Source: Leucobacter tenebrionis (GTDB lineage: Bacteria > Actinomycetota > Actinomycetes > Actinomycetales > Microbacteriaceae). From it: 64,000 nucleotides of DNA. The notes beneath the pieces are model-generated. The model was given only the letters and a program-made list of their open reading frames with translations, did no database searches and was not told where the DNA came from. The stretch spans positions 2,232,001-2,296,000 of the forward strand of contig NZ_CP082322.1 of the NCBI RefSeq assembly GCF_019884725.1. The letters are read 5' to 3'. Positions 7,990-14,644 of this stretch are shown here, one piece after another. The translations under genes and the position numbers were made by a program. Every line of letters begins with the position of its first letter. Within the stretch, counting starts at the first letter, position 1.

Positions 7990-9033
7990 CTACCGGAACA
8001 CCGGCATGACTCCCTCGATGAAGAGCTCGAGCGAGCGCTTCTTCTCGGCGTGGTCGAGGGAGTTGTCGCTCCAGAAGCTGTACTCGGTGACTCCGAGCGC
8101 CTCGTAGTGCCGCAGCCGCTCGACGATTTCCGCCGGTGTACCGATCATCGCGGTGCGGTGCAGCGACTCGAGTGAGAACTCGGGCTTGTCTGCGAACACC
8201 TCCTCGGGGGTGGGATCGAGAAAGCCGTTGACCGGTGTCTTCTTGTTACCGAACCAGGCGCCGAAGGTGCGGTAGAAGCGGTTGACGCCCGCGGCCCCGA
8301 TTCTCCACGCATCGGGCTCGTCCTCCGGATGCACGTAGGTGTGGCGCAGCACCATGATGTCGGGGCGCTTCTCGACCTCGGGGTGGTTCGCGATCGCGGT
8401 CTCGTATTTGTTCACGAGATCCTCGACCTCCTCATCACCCTTCATGAGCGGCGTCACCATCACGTTGGCACCGTTCGCGACGGCGAAGTCGTGCGACTCG
8501 GGGCTGCGGGCGGCGACCCACACCGGCGGGTTCTTCTGCACGGGTTTCGGCACGCTCGTCGACGTGGGGAAGGAGTAGACCTCGCCATCGAACGCGAAGT
8601 CGCCGTCCCAGAGGTGGTTGACGGTCGCCACGATCTCGTTCATCGCCTTGCCGCCGTCGGTCGCGGGCATACCGCCCGCCAACCGGTCGAACTCGAACTG
8701 GTAGGCGCCGCGGGCGACGCCGAGCTCGGCTCGGCCGCCGCTGATCACGTCGAGCAGCGCGACCTCACCCGCCGTGCGGATCGGGTTCCAGAACGGCGCG
8801 ATGATGGTGCCGGCGCCGAGGCGGATCGTCGAGGTGCGGGCGGCCAGGTAGGCGAGCTGGGGGATGGGATTCGGGGAGGCCGTGTACTCCATCGAGTGGT
8901 GCTCGCCGATCCACACCGTGCTGAAGCCGCCCGCCTCCGCGAGGAGCGCCAGCTCGACGAGGTTGTCCCAGTGCTGCTGCTCGGAGACGGAGTCGTCATA
9001 GCGCTCCATGTGGATGAAGAGTGAGAAACGCAT
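7990..9033 (-). CDS. LLM-class flavin-dependent oxidoreductase (luciferase-like)
   Basis: The 347-aa protein is a compact luciferase-like TIM barrel. Motifs include FSLFIHMERYDD at the start, AEAGGFSTVWIGEHHSMEY near 33-51, RLGAGTIIAPFWNPIRTAGEVALLD near 72-95, GRAELGVARGAYQFEFDRL, and PPVWVAARSPESHDFAVANG near 180. This architecture uses reduced flavin for oxygenation, often with a separate reductase. GGGAG precedes the ATG by about 7 nt. It is the last gene of the minus arm of the GntR-controlled island. Its likely reductase partner is the SnoaL-flavin reductase fusion across the divergent promoter. A ring-cleaving oxygenase role is inferred from its neighbours. Confidence 0.85.
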   Translation of the reverse strand: MRFSLFIHMERYDDSVSEQQHWDNLVELALLAEAGGFSTVWIGEHHSMEYTASPNPIPQLAYLAARTSTIRLGAGTIIAPFWNPIRTAGEVALLDVISGGRAELGVARGAYQFEFDRLAGGMPATDGGKAMNEIVATVNHLWDGDFAFDGEVYSFPTSTSVPKPVQKNPPVWVAARSPESHDFAVANGANVMVTPLMKGDEEVEDLVNKYETAIANHPEVEKRPDIMVLRHTYVHPEDEPDAWRIGAAGVNRFYRTFGAWFGNKKTPVNGFLDPTPEEVFADKPEFSLESLHRTAMIGTPAEIVERLRHYEALGVTEYSFWSDNSLDHAEKKRSLELFIEGVMPVFR

Positions 9034-9062
9034 GGTCTGCTCCCTTGTTGTCTGCTGAATGG

Positions 9063-9266
9063 TTACCGGCCGGGCGCCGCGAGGCGCTCAGCAATCGTCT
9101 GGTCGGTGCGCGACCAGTGCTCGTGCTCGATCTCGCGCACGATGACCGTGATGTTCTCGGGAGCCGCGTCGACCGTCTCCTCGGCCGCACGGTGTACGGC
9201 GTGGATGAGCGCGCGCAACTGCTCTGGCGTGCGCCCGCGCGCGATCGAGATGTCGATGAGGGGCAT
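9063..9266 (-). CDS. 4-oxalocrotonate tautomerase family protein
   Basis: The 67-aa protein begins MPLIDISIARGRTPEQLRALI, giving the catalytic N-terminal proline after Met removal and the usual 60-70 residue size of 4-OT monomers. An ENITVIVREI strand follows near 38-47. The family isomerises enol and keto forms of ring-cleavage products such as 2-hydroxymuconate. The gene starts 6 nt after the aldehyde dehydrogenase stop, so it is co-translated with it and fits a ring-fission pathway. The exact substrate is unknown. Confidence 0.85.
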   Translation of the reverse strand: MPLIDISIARGRTPEQLRALIHAVHRAAEETVDAAPENITVIVREIEHEHWSRTDQTIAERLAAPGR

Positions 9267-9272
9267 GCCGAA

Positions 9273-10787
9273 TCAGCCCCGCATCACGAAGGGGTCGGCG
9301 ACGGGACCCTCGTCCGTGTTGATCCACACGCTCTTGAGCTTGGTGTACTCGTGCATCGACTCGATGCCGTGCTCGATGCCGACACCGGAGTGCTTGAATC
9401 CCTGACGAGGCGACATCGGCGACATCGCGCGGTAGGTGTTCACCCAGATGGTGCCCGCGTCGATGCGGCGCGCGAGGCGGTGAGCGCGGGCGAGGTTCTG
9501 CGTCCACACGCCTGCGGCGAGGCCGTACTCGGTGTCGTTGGCAAGTGCGACGAGCTCGTCCTCCTGCTCGAAGGGCATGATCGCCGCGACGGGGCCGAAG
9601 ATCTCCTCGCGCACGACCCGCATGTCGTTGTCGACGTCGGTGAGCACGGTTGGAGCGTAGTAGTAGCCGGGTAGCTCGATGCCGTCGGGTCGCCCGCCGC
9701 CCGTGTGCACGGTCGCCCCTTCGGACGCGCCGAGACGGACGTAGGAGTCGACCTTGTCCAGCTGGTCGGAGAAGGCGAGCGGGCCTAGTTCGGTGTCGTC
9801 GGCGAGCGGATCGCCTATCCGGATCGACCTTGCCCGCTCCGTCACCCGCTCGAGCAGCTCGTCATAGACGGCCTTGTGGGCGAAGACCCGGCTGCCCGCG
9901 ATGCACGTCTGTCCGCCGGCGGCGTAGATACCGGCCACGACGCCCATCGCGGCGTTCGCCACGTTCGCGTCGTCGAACACGATGTTGGGGCTCTTGCCGC
10001 CGAGCTCGAGGGTGCAGCCGATGAAGCGGGCCGCGGCCTCGCTCGCGATGCGCGAGCCGGTCGCGGTCGAACCGGTGAACGAGATCTTCGCGAGGGCCGG
10101 ATGGCTCACGAGCGGCGCACCGGCCTCGGCGCCGAGGCCGGTGACGACGTTCAGAACGCCAGCGGGGAATCCGGCCTCGACCGCGAGCTCGGCGAGGCGC
10201 AGGATCGTGCGCGAGGTGTACTCGCTCGGCTTGATCACGACGGTGTTGCCCGCCGCGAGGGCGGGGGCGATCTTCGACGTGGTGAGGGTGAGCGGCGAGT
10301 TCCACGGGGTGATCACGCCCACGACGCCGAGCGGCTCGCGCTGGGTATAGTTGAGGATCTCGAGGCTCGTCGCCGGGATCTGCGCGCCCTGCACCTTGTC
10401 GGCGAGGCCTGCGTAATAGTAGTAGTACTCGGGCAGTGCGCGCATCTGGCCGCGCATCTCGCGCAGCAGCTTGCCGTTGTCGACGCTCTCGAGCAGGGCG
10501 AGTTCGTCGGCGTGCTCGCCGATGAGGTCGCCGAGCCGGCGCAGCAGGTGGCCGCGCTTCGTCGCTGTGAGACCGGCCCAGGCGGGCGCTTCGAAGGCTG
10601 CACGGGCGGCGGTGACGGCGCGCTCGACGTCCGGGGCGGTTCCCCGGGCGGCCTCGTAGAGCACGTCGAGCGTGGCGGGATTGGTGCTCTCGAAGTAGGC
10701 TCCCTCGGTGGGGGCGACGCGCTCTCCGCCGATGAAGTGGTCGAGGCGCTCAGTCGCGCCGGGCGTGTTCGTGCTGGGCTCGTTCAT
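9273..10787 (-). CDS. NAD-dependent aldehyde dehydrogenase (semialdehyde dehydrogenase type)
   Basis: The 504-aa product is a full-length ALDH superfamily member. It shows VVGVITPWNSPLTLTTSKIAPALAAGN with the catalytic Asn, KPSEYTS for NAD binding, ISFTGSTATG, ELGGKSPNIVF with the general-base Glu, GGQTCIAGSR with the nucleophile Cys near residue 305, and EEIFGPVAAIMPF. It resembles hydroxymuconic or other ring-cleavage semialdehyde dehydrogenases. AAGGAG sits 7 nt before the ATG, and the start lies inside the end of the hydrolase gene. The next gene is a tautomerase. It probably oxidises the semialdehyde released by flavin-dependent ring opening. Confidence 0.88.
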   Translation of the reverse strand: MNEPSTNTPGATERLDHFIGGERVAPTEGAYFESTNPATLDVLYEAARGTAPDVERAVTAARAAFEAPAWAGLTATKRGHLLRRLGDLIGEHADELALLESVDNGKLLREMRGQMRALPEYYYYYAGLADKVQGAQIPATSLEILNYTQREPLGVVGVITPWNSPLTLTTSKIAPALAAGNTVVIKPSEYTSRTILRLAELAVEAGFPAGVLNVVTGLGAEAGAPLVSHPALAKISFTGSTATGSRIASEAAARFIGCTLELGGKSPNIVFDDANVANAAMGVVAGIYAAGGQTCIAGSRVFAHKAVYDELLERVTERARSIRIGDPLADDTELGPLAFSDQLDKVDSYVRLGASEGATVHTGGGRPDGIELPGYYYAPTVLTDVDNDMRVVREEIFGPVAAIMPFEQEDELVALANDTEYGLAAGVWTQNLARAHRLARRIDAGTIWVNTYRAMSPMSPRQGFKHSGVGIEHGIESMHEYTKLKSVWINTDEGPVADPFVMRG

Positions 10788-11538
10788 GCTCAGCTCCTTC
10801 CGATTCTGCGATGAATGCGGTGATGGCGGCGGCGAGGGCGGGGGTGTCCTCGACGGGCATCATGTGGCGGGTGTTCGGCACGATCACGACCCGGCAGTCC
10901 GGGATCGCCGCCGCGAGCCGCCGCGACATCTCGGGGGTGGATCCTGGATCGAGCTCCCCGGTGATCGCGAGCGATGGTGCCGCGATGCGTCCGAGCTCGG
11001 GGCCGATCTCGTGGTCGCCGCGCGCGAACACCGTGTAGGCGTGCAGGTATGATTCGACGTCGTTGGCGAGCAGCGCCGCTCGGGTGCGCTCGACGATCTC
11101 CTGCGGCACCGCGGTGGTCGCGGCGGGGAACCACCGCTCGATCGACGCCTCGACGCCGCGGGTGAAGTCGTCGCCGGCGGTGGCGAGGCGGGCCTCGACC
11201 CTCTCGGCCTCCTCGGGAGTGCGTCGGCACACGGAGTTGACCGATGTGAGGGTGGCCACCCGCTCGGGCGAGAAGCGCGCGATGTGCTGCGCGATGAGCG
11301 CCCCGAGGGAGAACCCCACGAGGTGCGCGCGGCCCTCGGGCAGGCGTGCGACGACGTCCGCGGCGAGCGACGCGAGCGTCTGCGCTCGCCGCAGCGGCGG
11401 CTGGCCGCCGTGCCCGGGCAGGTCGAGCACGACGCACGGCCGCCCGGCCGCTTCGAGCCGCGCCGCGAGGGGCTGCCACATCGAGCGATCGAGGCCGACG
11501 CCGTGCAGCAGCACGATCGGGATCTGCGCGCTGGTCAT
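10750..11538 (-). CDS. Alpha/beta hydrolase
   Basis: The roughly 262-aa enzyme has the oxyanion-hole motif LLHGVGLDRSMW near the start, the nucleophile elbow GFSLGA near residue 88, an Asp candidate in ITGELDPGST and a His in PNTRHMMPVE, so the triad appears complete. It resembles PcaD-like enol-lactonases and meta-cleavage hydrolases. I prefer the ATG at 11538 (MTSAQIPI, preceded by AGGAT) over an in-frame TTG at 11556 that would overlap the upstream stop. It overlaps the aldehyde dehydrogenase start by 38 nt. In this operon it could hydrolyse an amide, formyl or ester group of a ring-opened intermediate. Confidence 0.85.
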   Translation of the reverse strand: MTSAQIPIVLLHGVGLDRSMWQPLAARLEAAGRPCVVLDLPGHGGQPPLRRAQTLASLAADVVARLPEGRAHLVGFSLGALIAQHIARFSPERVATLTSVNSVCRRTPEEAERVEARLATAGDDFTRGVEASIERWFPAATTAVPQEIVERTRAALLANDVESYLHAYTVFARGDHEIGPELGRIAAPSLAITGELDPGSTPEMSRRLAAAIPDCRVVIVPNTRHMMPVEDTPALAAAITAFIAESEGAEHERAQHEHARRD

Positions 11539-11552
11539 CGTCGTGATCCTGT

Positions 11553-12116
11553 TCAATCCTTGCCGAGTTCGGCGAGGCGCTGTTGGGGGCGGCCCTGATT
11601 CGCCCCGGCGAGAGCGACGAGGATCTCGTCGGGGTGCGGGGCGTCGGCGACGCGTGCTTCGACGGTCTGGTGGTGGGAGCGGATCTTCATGTCGGTGAAG
11701 TGCTTGAGCGGGATGTCGAAGGCGATGCCGGCGGGGCCGCGTTTCTCGACGGCTGGAAGCAGGGTGGTGGCGTTCGCGGCGTTGCGGAAGTGGTTGCCGA
11801 AGTTGAGGTTGTGGATGAGGCCGGAGCCGTGTTCGATTTCGCCGTTGAGGCCGATGATGGCGGCTTTGCCGTAGGCCTCGAGGGGCGCGTCGAGCGCCTC
11901 CATCACGCGCGGTGCGAGGAGTGCGCCGAGGTCGGAGGCGATGGCGTTGATGCCGGGGAGAAGGTCCACGACGAAGCCTTGACCGGCCCAGGGGTTCGCG
12001 AATACAGCACCGACGATGGCGACGCGGTGGACCGGGTCGACCGGGCGGCCACCCTCGAGGACAGTCTCCTCGACGATCGTGAAGATCTTGCGCGGGTTCA
12101 GGACGGGGGTGCTCAC
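11553..12116 (-). CDS. Amino acid synthesis (AA_synth, DUF1185) family protein
   Basis: The 187-aa product matches the AA_synth/DUF1185 family by VAIVGAVFANPWAGQGF, LGALLAPRVMEAL, the EAYGKAAIIGLNGEIEHGSGLIH core, the GNHFRNA motif, and RSHHQTVEARVADAPHPDEI. Members are small alpha/beta proteins of unproven biochemical role. The name comes from an old prediction and should not be taken as function. It overlaps the end of its larger paralog by 4 nt (ATGA), so the two are probably made together and may form a complex. Confidence 0.82.
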   Translation of the reverse strand: MSTPVLNPRKIFTIVEETVLEGGRPVDPVHRVAIVGAVFANPWAGQGFVVDLLPGINAIASDLGALLAPRVMEALDAPLEAYGKAAIIGLNGEIEHGSGLIHNLNFGNHFRNAANATTLLPAVEKRGPAGIAFDIPLKHFTDMKIRSHHQTVEARVADAPHPDEILVALAGANQGRPQQRLAELGKD

Positions 12117-12781
12117 AGTTCGATCTCCTTCAGGATCTCCGAAGTGACGGGTTGGTCGGTGGTGCGGTCGCCGATTCGGGCGAATGGACGGGGGCCGGTC
12201 GATGCCGTGGCGACGACCGCGATCTCCCCGGCGTGGGGCGCATCGACGAGGTTCACCTCGACGGTCTGGTAGTGGCTGCGAGTGGCGGCCGCCGTCTTAT
12301 GCCACAGCGGCACGCGCAGCAACTCCCCCGGCTCGGCGCGGCCGTCGACGAAGCAGATGATCGAGGTGCCCTCGAGTGCCTCGCGCACGAGATTGCCGAA
12401 GTAGGGAGTGTGCACGAGGGCTCCGGCGTGCTCGAGCTCGCCCGCGGTGCCGACGAGGGCCGCCTTGCCGAAAGCCTCGATTCGATCCGCCCCTCCGAGC
12501 GCGTCGAGCAGGCGATCGGTGAGCAGTTTCGCGAGCAGCGGCGCCACGCGCCGCGTCTCGGGGGCGAGATCGGTGTCGGTGCCGGTGCCGAGCCAGGGGT
12601 TGCGGATCACGGCGATCGCCGCGGCGCGCCGGATCGGTTCCGCGTGCTCGCGCGGAACCTCCTCGACCTGGGTGGAGACCCGGCGCAGGCCCGCGGCGGC
12701 GGCGACATCCGCATAGTCGACCAGGGTGGATCGGCTGCTGAGGTCGACGGTGCGCGCCTCGGCTGTGGGTATGGGGGGCAT
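12113..12781 (-). CDS. Second AA_synth (DUF1185) family protein
   Basis: The 222-aa paralog has an N-terminal extension of about 35 residues over its neighbour. It shares the family core: AIAVIRNPWLGTGTD, VAPLLAKLLTDRLLDAL, EAFGKAALVGTAGELEHAGALVH, GNLVREALEG, and RSHYQTVEVNLVDAPHAGEI. The motif register is identical in the two paralogs but overall similarity is modest, as expected for an old duplication. It is the first gene of the minus arm and begins about 40 nt past the GntR gene's stop. Function is unknown. Confidence 0.82.
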   Translation of the reverse strand: MPPIPTAEARTVDLSSRSTLVDYADVAAAAGLRRVSTQVEEVPREHAEPIRRAAAIAVIRNPWLGTGTDTDLAPETRRVAPLLAKLLTDRLLDALGGADRIEAFGKAALVGTAGELEHAGALVHTPYFGNLVREALEGTSIICFVDGRAEPGELLRVPLWHKTAAATRSHYQTVEVNLVDAPHAGEIAVVATASTGPRPFARIGDRTTDQPVTSEILKEIEL

Positions 12782-12820
12782 CGGTGCTCCTGGGGTCGGC
12801 GGTTGAGGGGCGAAAGGTCG

Positions 12821-13513
12821 TCAGGCGTCTTCGTGGTCGCCGTCGAAGGCGGCGATCGTGGCCGACTCGCGGGTAAGGGCGACGTGCCGCCGGGTCGCGA
12901 GCTCGGCCGCGAGCGGATCCTTCGACTGCACGGCCTCGACGATGCGCGCGTGCTCGCTCAGAGAGTGGTCGAGGCGGCCGGGCAGCTTGAGTGTTTGCTT
13001 GACGATGCGGTGGTACGCGAGCTGGTTCATGAGTAGCTCGTAGTGCTCGGAGAGCTTCTGGTTGTCGGCGCCGGCGACGAGCGTGTGGTGGAACTCGTGC
13101 ACGAGCGCTGCGTAAGCCGCCTGGTCGCCTGCGCGCACGACATCCCGCTCACTCTGGACGTTGTGGATGAGGCTGCGCAACTCGGGCACGTCGCCGCGCT
13201 GCGCCAGCAGGCTCGCCGCGAGCCCCTCCAGCGACTCCTTAAGCTGGAAGAGCTCGAGGATCTCGCGAGCGGTGGGCTTGCGCACGAATGTGCCGACGCG
13301 GGGGCGGATCTCCACGAGCCCCTCGCGCTCCAGTTGCTTCAGCGCCTCGCGAATCGGCGTGCGGCTGACCTCGAACTCCTCGGCGAGCGCCGTCTCGCCC
13401 AACAGATCGCCGGGCGCGACCGTCCCGCTGACGACGAGGCTGCGGAGCCGGTCGAGTATGGAGGAAGGTGCCTGGGGGAGATCGAGCCGCGGACGCGGTG
13501 CGTTGTCTTGCAT
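12821..13513 (-). CDS. GntR-family transcriptional regulator (FadR/FCD type)
   Basis: An N-terminal winged helix (about 10-75) shows GETALAEEFEVSRTPIREAL and EGLVEIRPRVGTFV. A C-terminal all-helical FCD ligand domain follows, with EFHHTLVAGADN and DHSLSEHARIVEAV supplying likely metal-binding His/Asp. The frame extends to a TTG at 13537, but the ATG at 13513 (MQDNAPRP) is preferred. It lies 6 nt after a TATTCT -10 and has no ribosome site, so the mRNA looks leaderless. The start codon lies inside a TTGCATGCAA palindrome, which argues for autoregulation. It probably controls both arms of the island and responds to a pathway acid. Confidence 0.88.
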   Translation of the reverse strand: MQDNAPRPRLDLPQAPSSILDRLRSLVVSGTVAPGDLLGETALAEEFEVSRTPIREALKQLEREGLVEIRPRVGTFVRKPTAREILELFQLKESLEGLAASLLAQRGDVPELRSLIHNVQSERDVVRAGDQAAYAALVHEFHHTLVAGADNQKLSEHYELLMNQLAYHRIVKQTLKLPGRLDHSLSEHARIVEAVQSKDPLAAELATRRHVALTRESATIAAFDGDHEDA

Positions 13514-13548
13514 GCAACAAGAATAGCTTGCATGCAAAGATTGGGCAA
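13508..13548 (-). promoter_or_regulatory. Promoter and two operators of the GntR gene
   Basis: On the minus strand TTGCCC (13543-13548) and TATTCT (13520-13525) are 17 nt apart. One perfect TTGCATGCAA palindrome fills the spacer (13528-13537). A second (13508-13517) covers the start codon. Confidence 0.7.
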
Positions 13549-13605
13549 GACGTGTCGTGCTGCGGGCGCAAAATTATGCGGATTGATGAGGCTGTGGGGC
13601 GCCTG

Positions 13606-13648
13606 TTGACGTGAAGTGTTGGCTGAGTTTAGTATTCCTTGCATGCAA
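13606..13648 (+). promoter_or_regulatory. Leaderless promoter and operator of the SnoaL-flavin reductase gene
   Basis: TTGACG (13606-13611) and TAGTAT (13630-13635) are 18 nt apart. The ATG follows 7 nt later, so transcription should start at or next to the A of the start codon. A perfect TTGCATGCAA (13639-13648) overlaps the start, the same site found twice at the GntR gene. Confidence 0.7.
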
Positions 13649-14596
13649 CAAGACATCAAAGAAGCTGTAGCAGCTGCCTGGGCAGCCGCGTGGGACCGCG
13701 GCGAGGTGGAAGCCTTCGACGGAATACTCCATCCCGAGTACCGCAGACTGACCGCGGGGAACGGCAACCTCCGCGACGCCGCCTACCTCAAACAGGAGAT
13801 CCTTGACATCCGCGCTGCCTTCCCGGATCTCGTCACCACGGTCGATAACCTCCTCGTCGACGAGGCCGAGGGCGAAGCCGCGATCTTCTGGCGCTCGACG
13901 GGCACCTTCACGCATGACCTACCGGGAGTGCCTGCTACGGGCAATCGAGTGGAGACGCGCGGATCGAATCTTCTGACGCTCCGCGGCGGTCTCATCGTCT
14001 CCGAGCGCGTGACGTGGGACCGCGCCGAACTGCTCGAGGACCTGGGCGTGCCGTCCCTCCGCTCGGCATTCGAGGAGCCCGAAGAAGTGGTGGTCGACAA
14101 CCTGAGCGGCGTCCCCAGCATCGACGCGCTCAAGGGGTTCAATCGCCAGTTCATCACCGGCGTCACCGTGGTCACCACCATCGACGACGAGGGGCGGCCT
14201 CGAGGACTTGCGGCGAACTCGTACGCCTCGGTGTCGCTTGATCCGCCCCTCGTGCTGGTCTGCGTGCAGAAAACTACCTCGACCCATGACCCGCTGTTCA
14301 AATCGAGCCATCTCGGCATCAACATCATGAGCACCGGCCAGCGGGACACCGTCGGTGTCTTCGCTTCGAAGGCACCCGACAAGTTCGCGGAGGTCGAGTG
14401 GCATCGCGCCCCGCACGGCAGCCCACTCCTCGAGGGGTCCGCGGCCTCCATCGAGGCCGAGATCAAAGAGCGCTTCCTGACGAAGACGCACACCGTGTTC
14501 ATCTCGAAGGTCACCCACGCCGAGGCTTCGGATCTCGATGCCCTCATCTACAAGGGCGGCAAGTTCTACGCCAGCGGAGATCTTGAGCAGCTCTGA
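13643..14596 (+). CDS. SnoaL-like / flavin reductase fusion protein
   Basis: This 317-aa protein joins two modules. Residues 1-135 look like a SnoaL/ester-cyclase fold, with AWAAAWDRGEVEAFDGILHP, an FPDLVTTVDNLLVDEAEGEA strand, FWRSTGTFTHDLPGVPATG, and GLIVSERVTWD. Residues 155-317 are a flavin reductase split barrel, with FITGVTVVTTIDDEGRPRGLAANSYASVSLDPPLVLV, NIMSTGQRDTVGVFAS, and a C-terminal YKGGKFYASGD. A linker of about 20 residues lies between them. The start is the ATG inside the operator; an in-frame upstream start would place the promoter inside the gene. It probably supplies reduced flavin to the LLM oxygenase at 7990-9033. The role of the SnoaL part is unknown. Confidence 0.82.
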   Translation: MQQDIKEAVAAAWAAAWDRGEVEAFDGILHPEYRRLTAGNGNLRDAAYLKQEILDIRAAFPDLVTTVDNLLVDEAEGEAAIFWRSTGTFTHDLPGVPATGNRVETRGSNLLTLRGGLIVSERVTWDRAELLEDLGVPSLRSAFEEPEEVVVDNLSGVPSIDALKGFNRQFITGVTVVTTIDDEGRPRGLAANSYASVSLDPPLVLVCVQKTTSTHDPLFKSSHLGINIMSTGQRDTVGVFASKAPDKFAEVEWHRAPHGSPLLEGSAASIEAEIKERFLTKTHTVFISKVTHAEASDLDALIYKGGKFYASGDLEQL

Positions 14597-14644
14597 CGAC
14601 CCACCCTCCCATACCCCGACCGACACAAGGATGTGCGACCAGTC

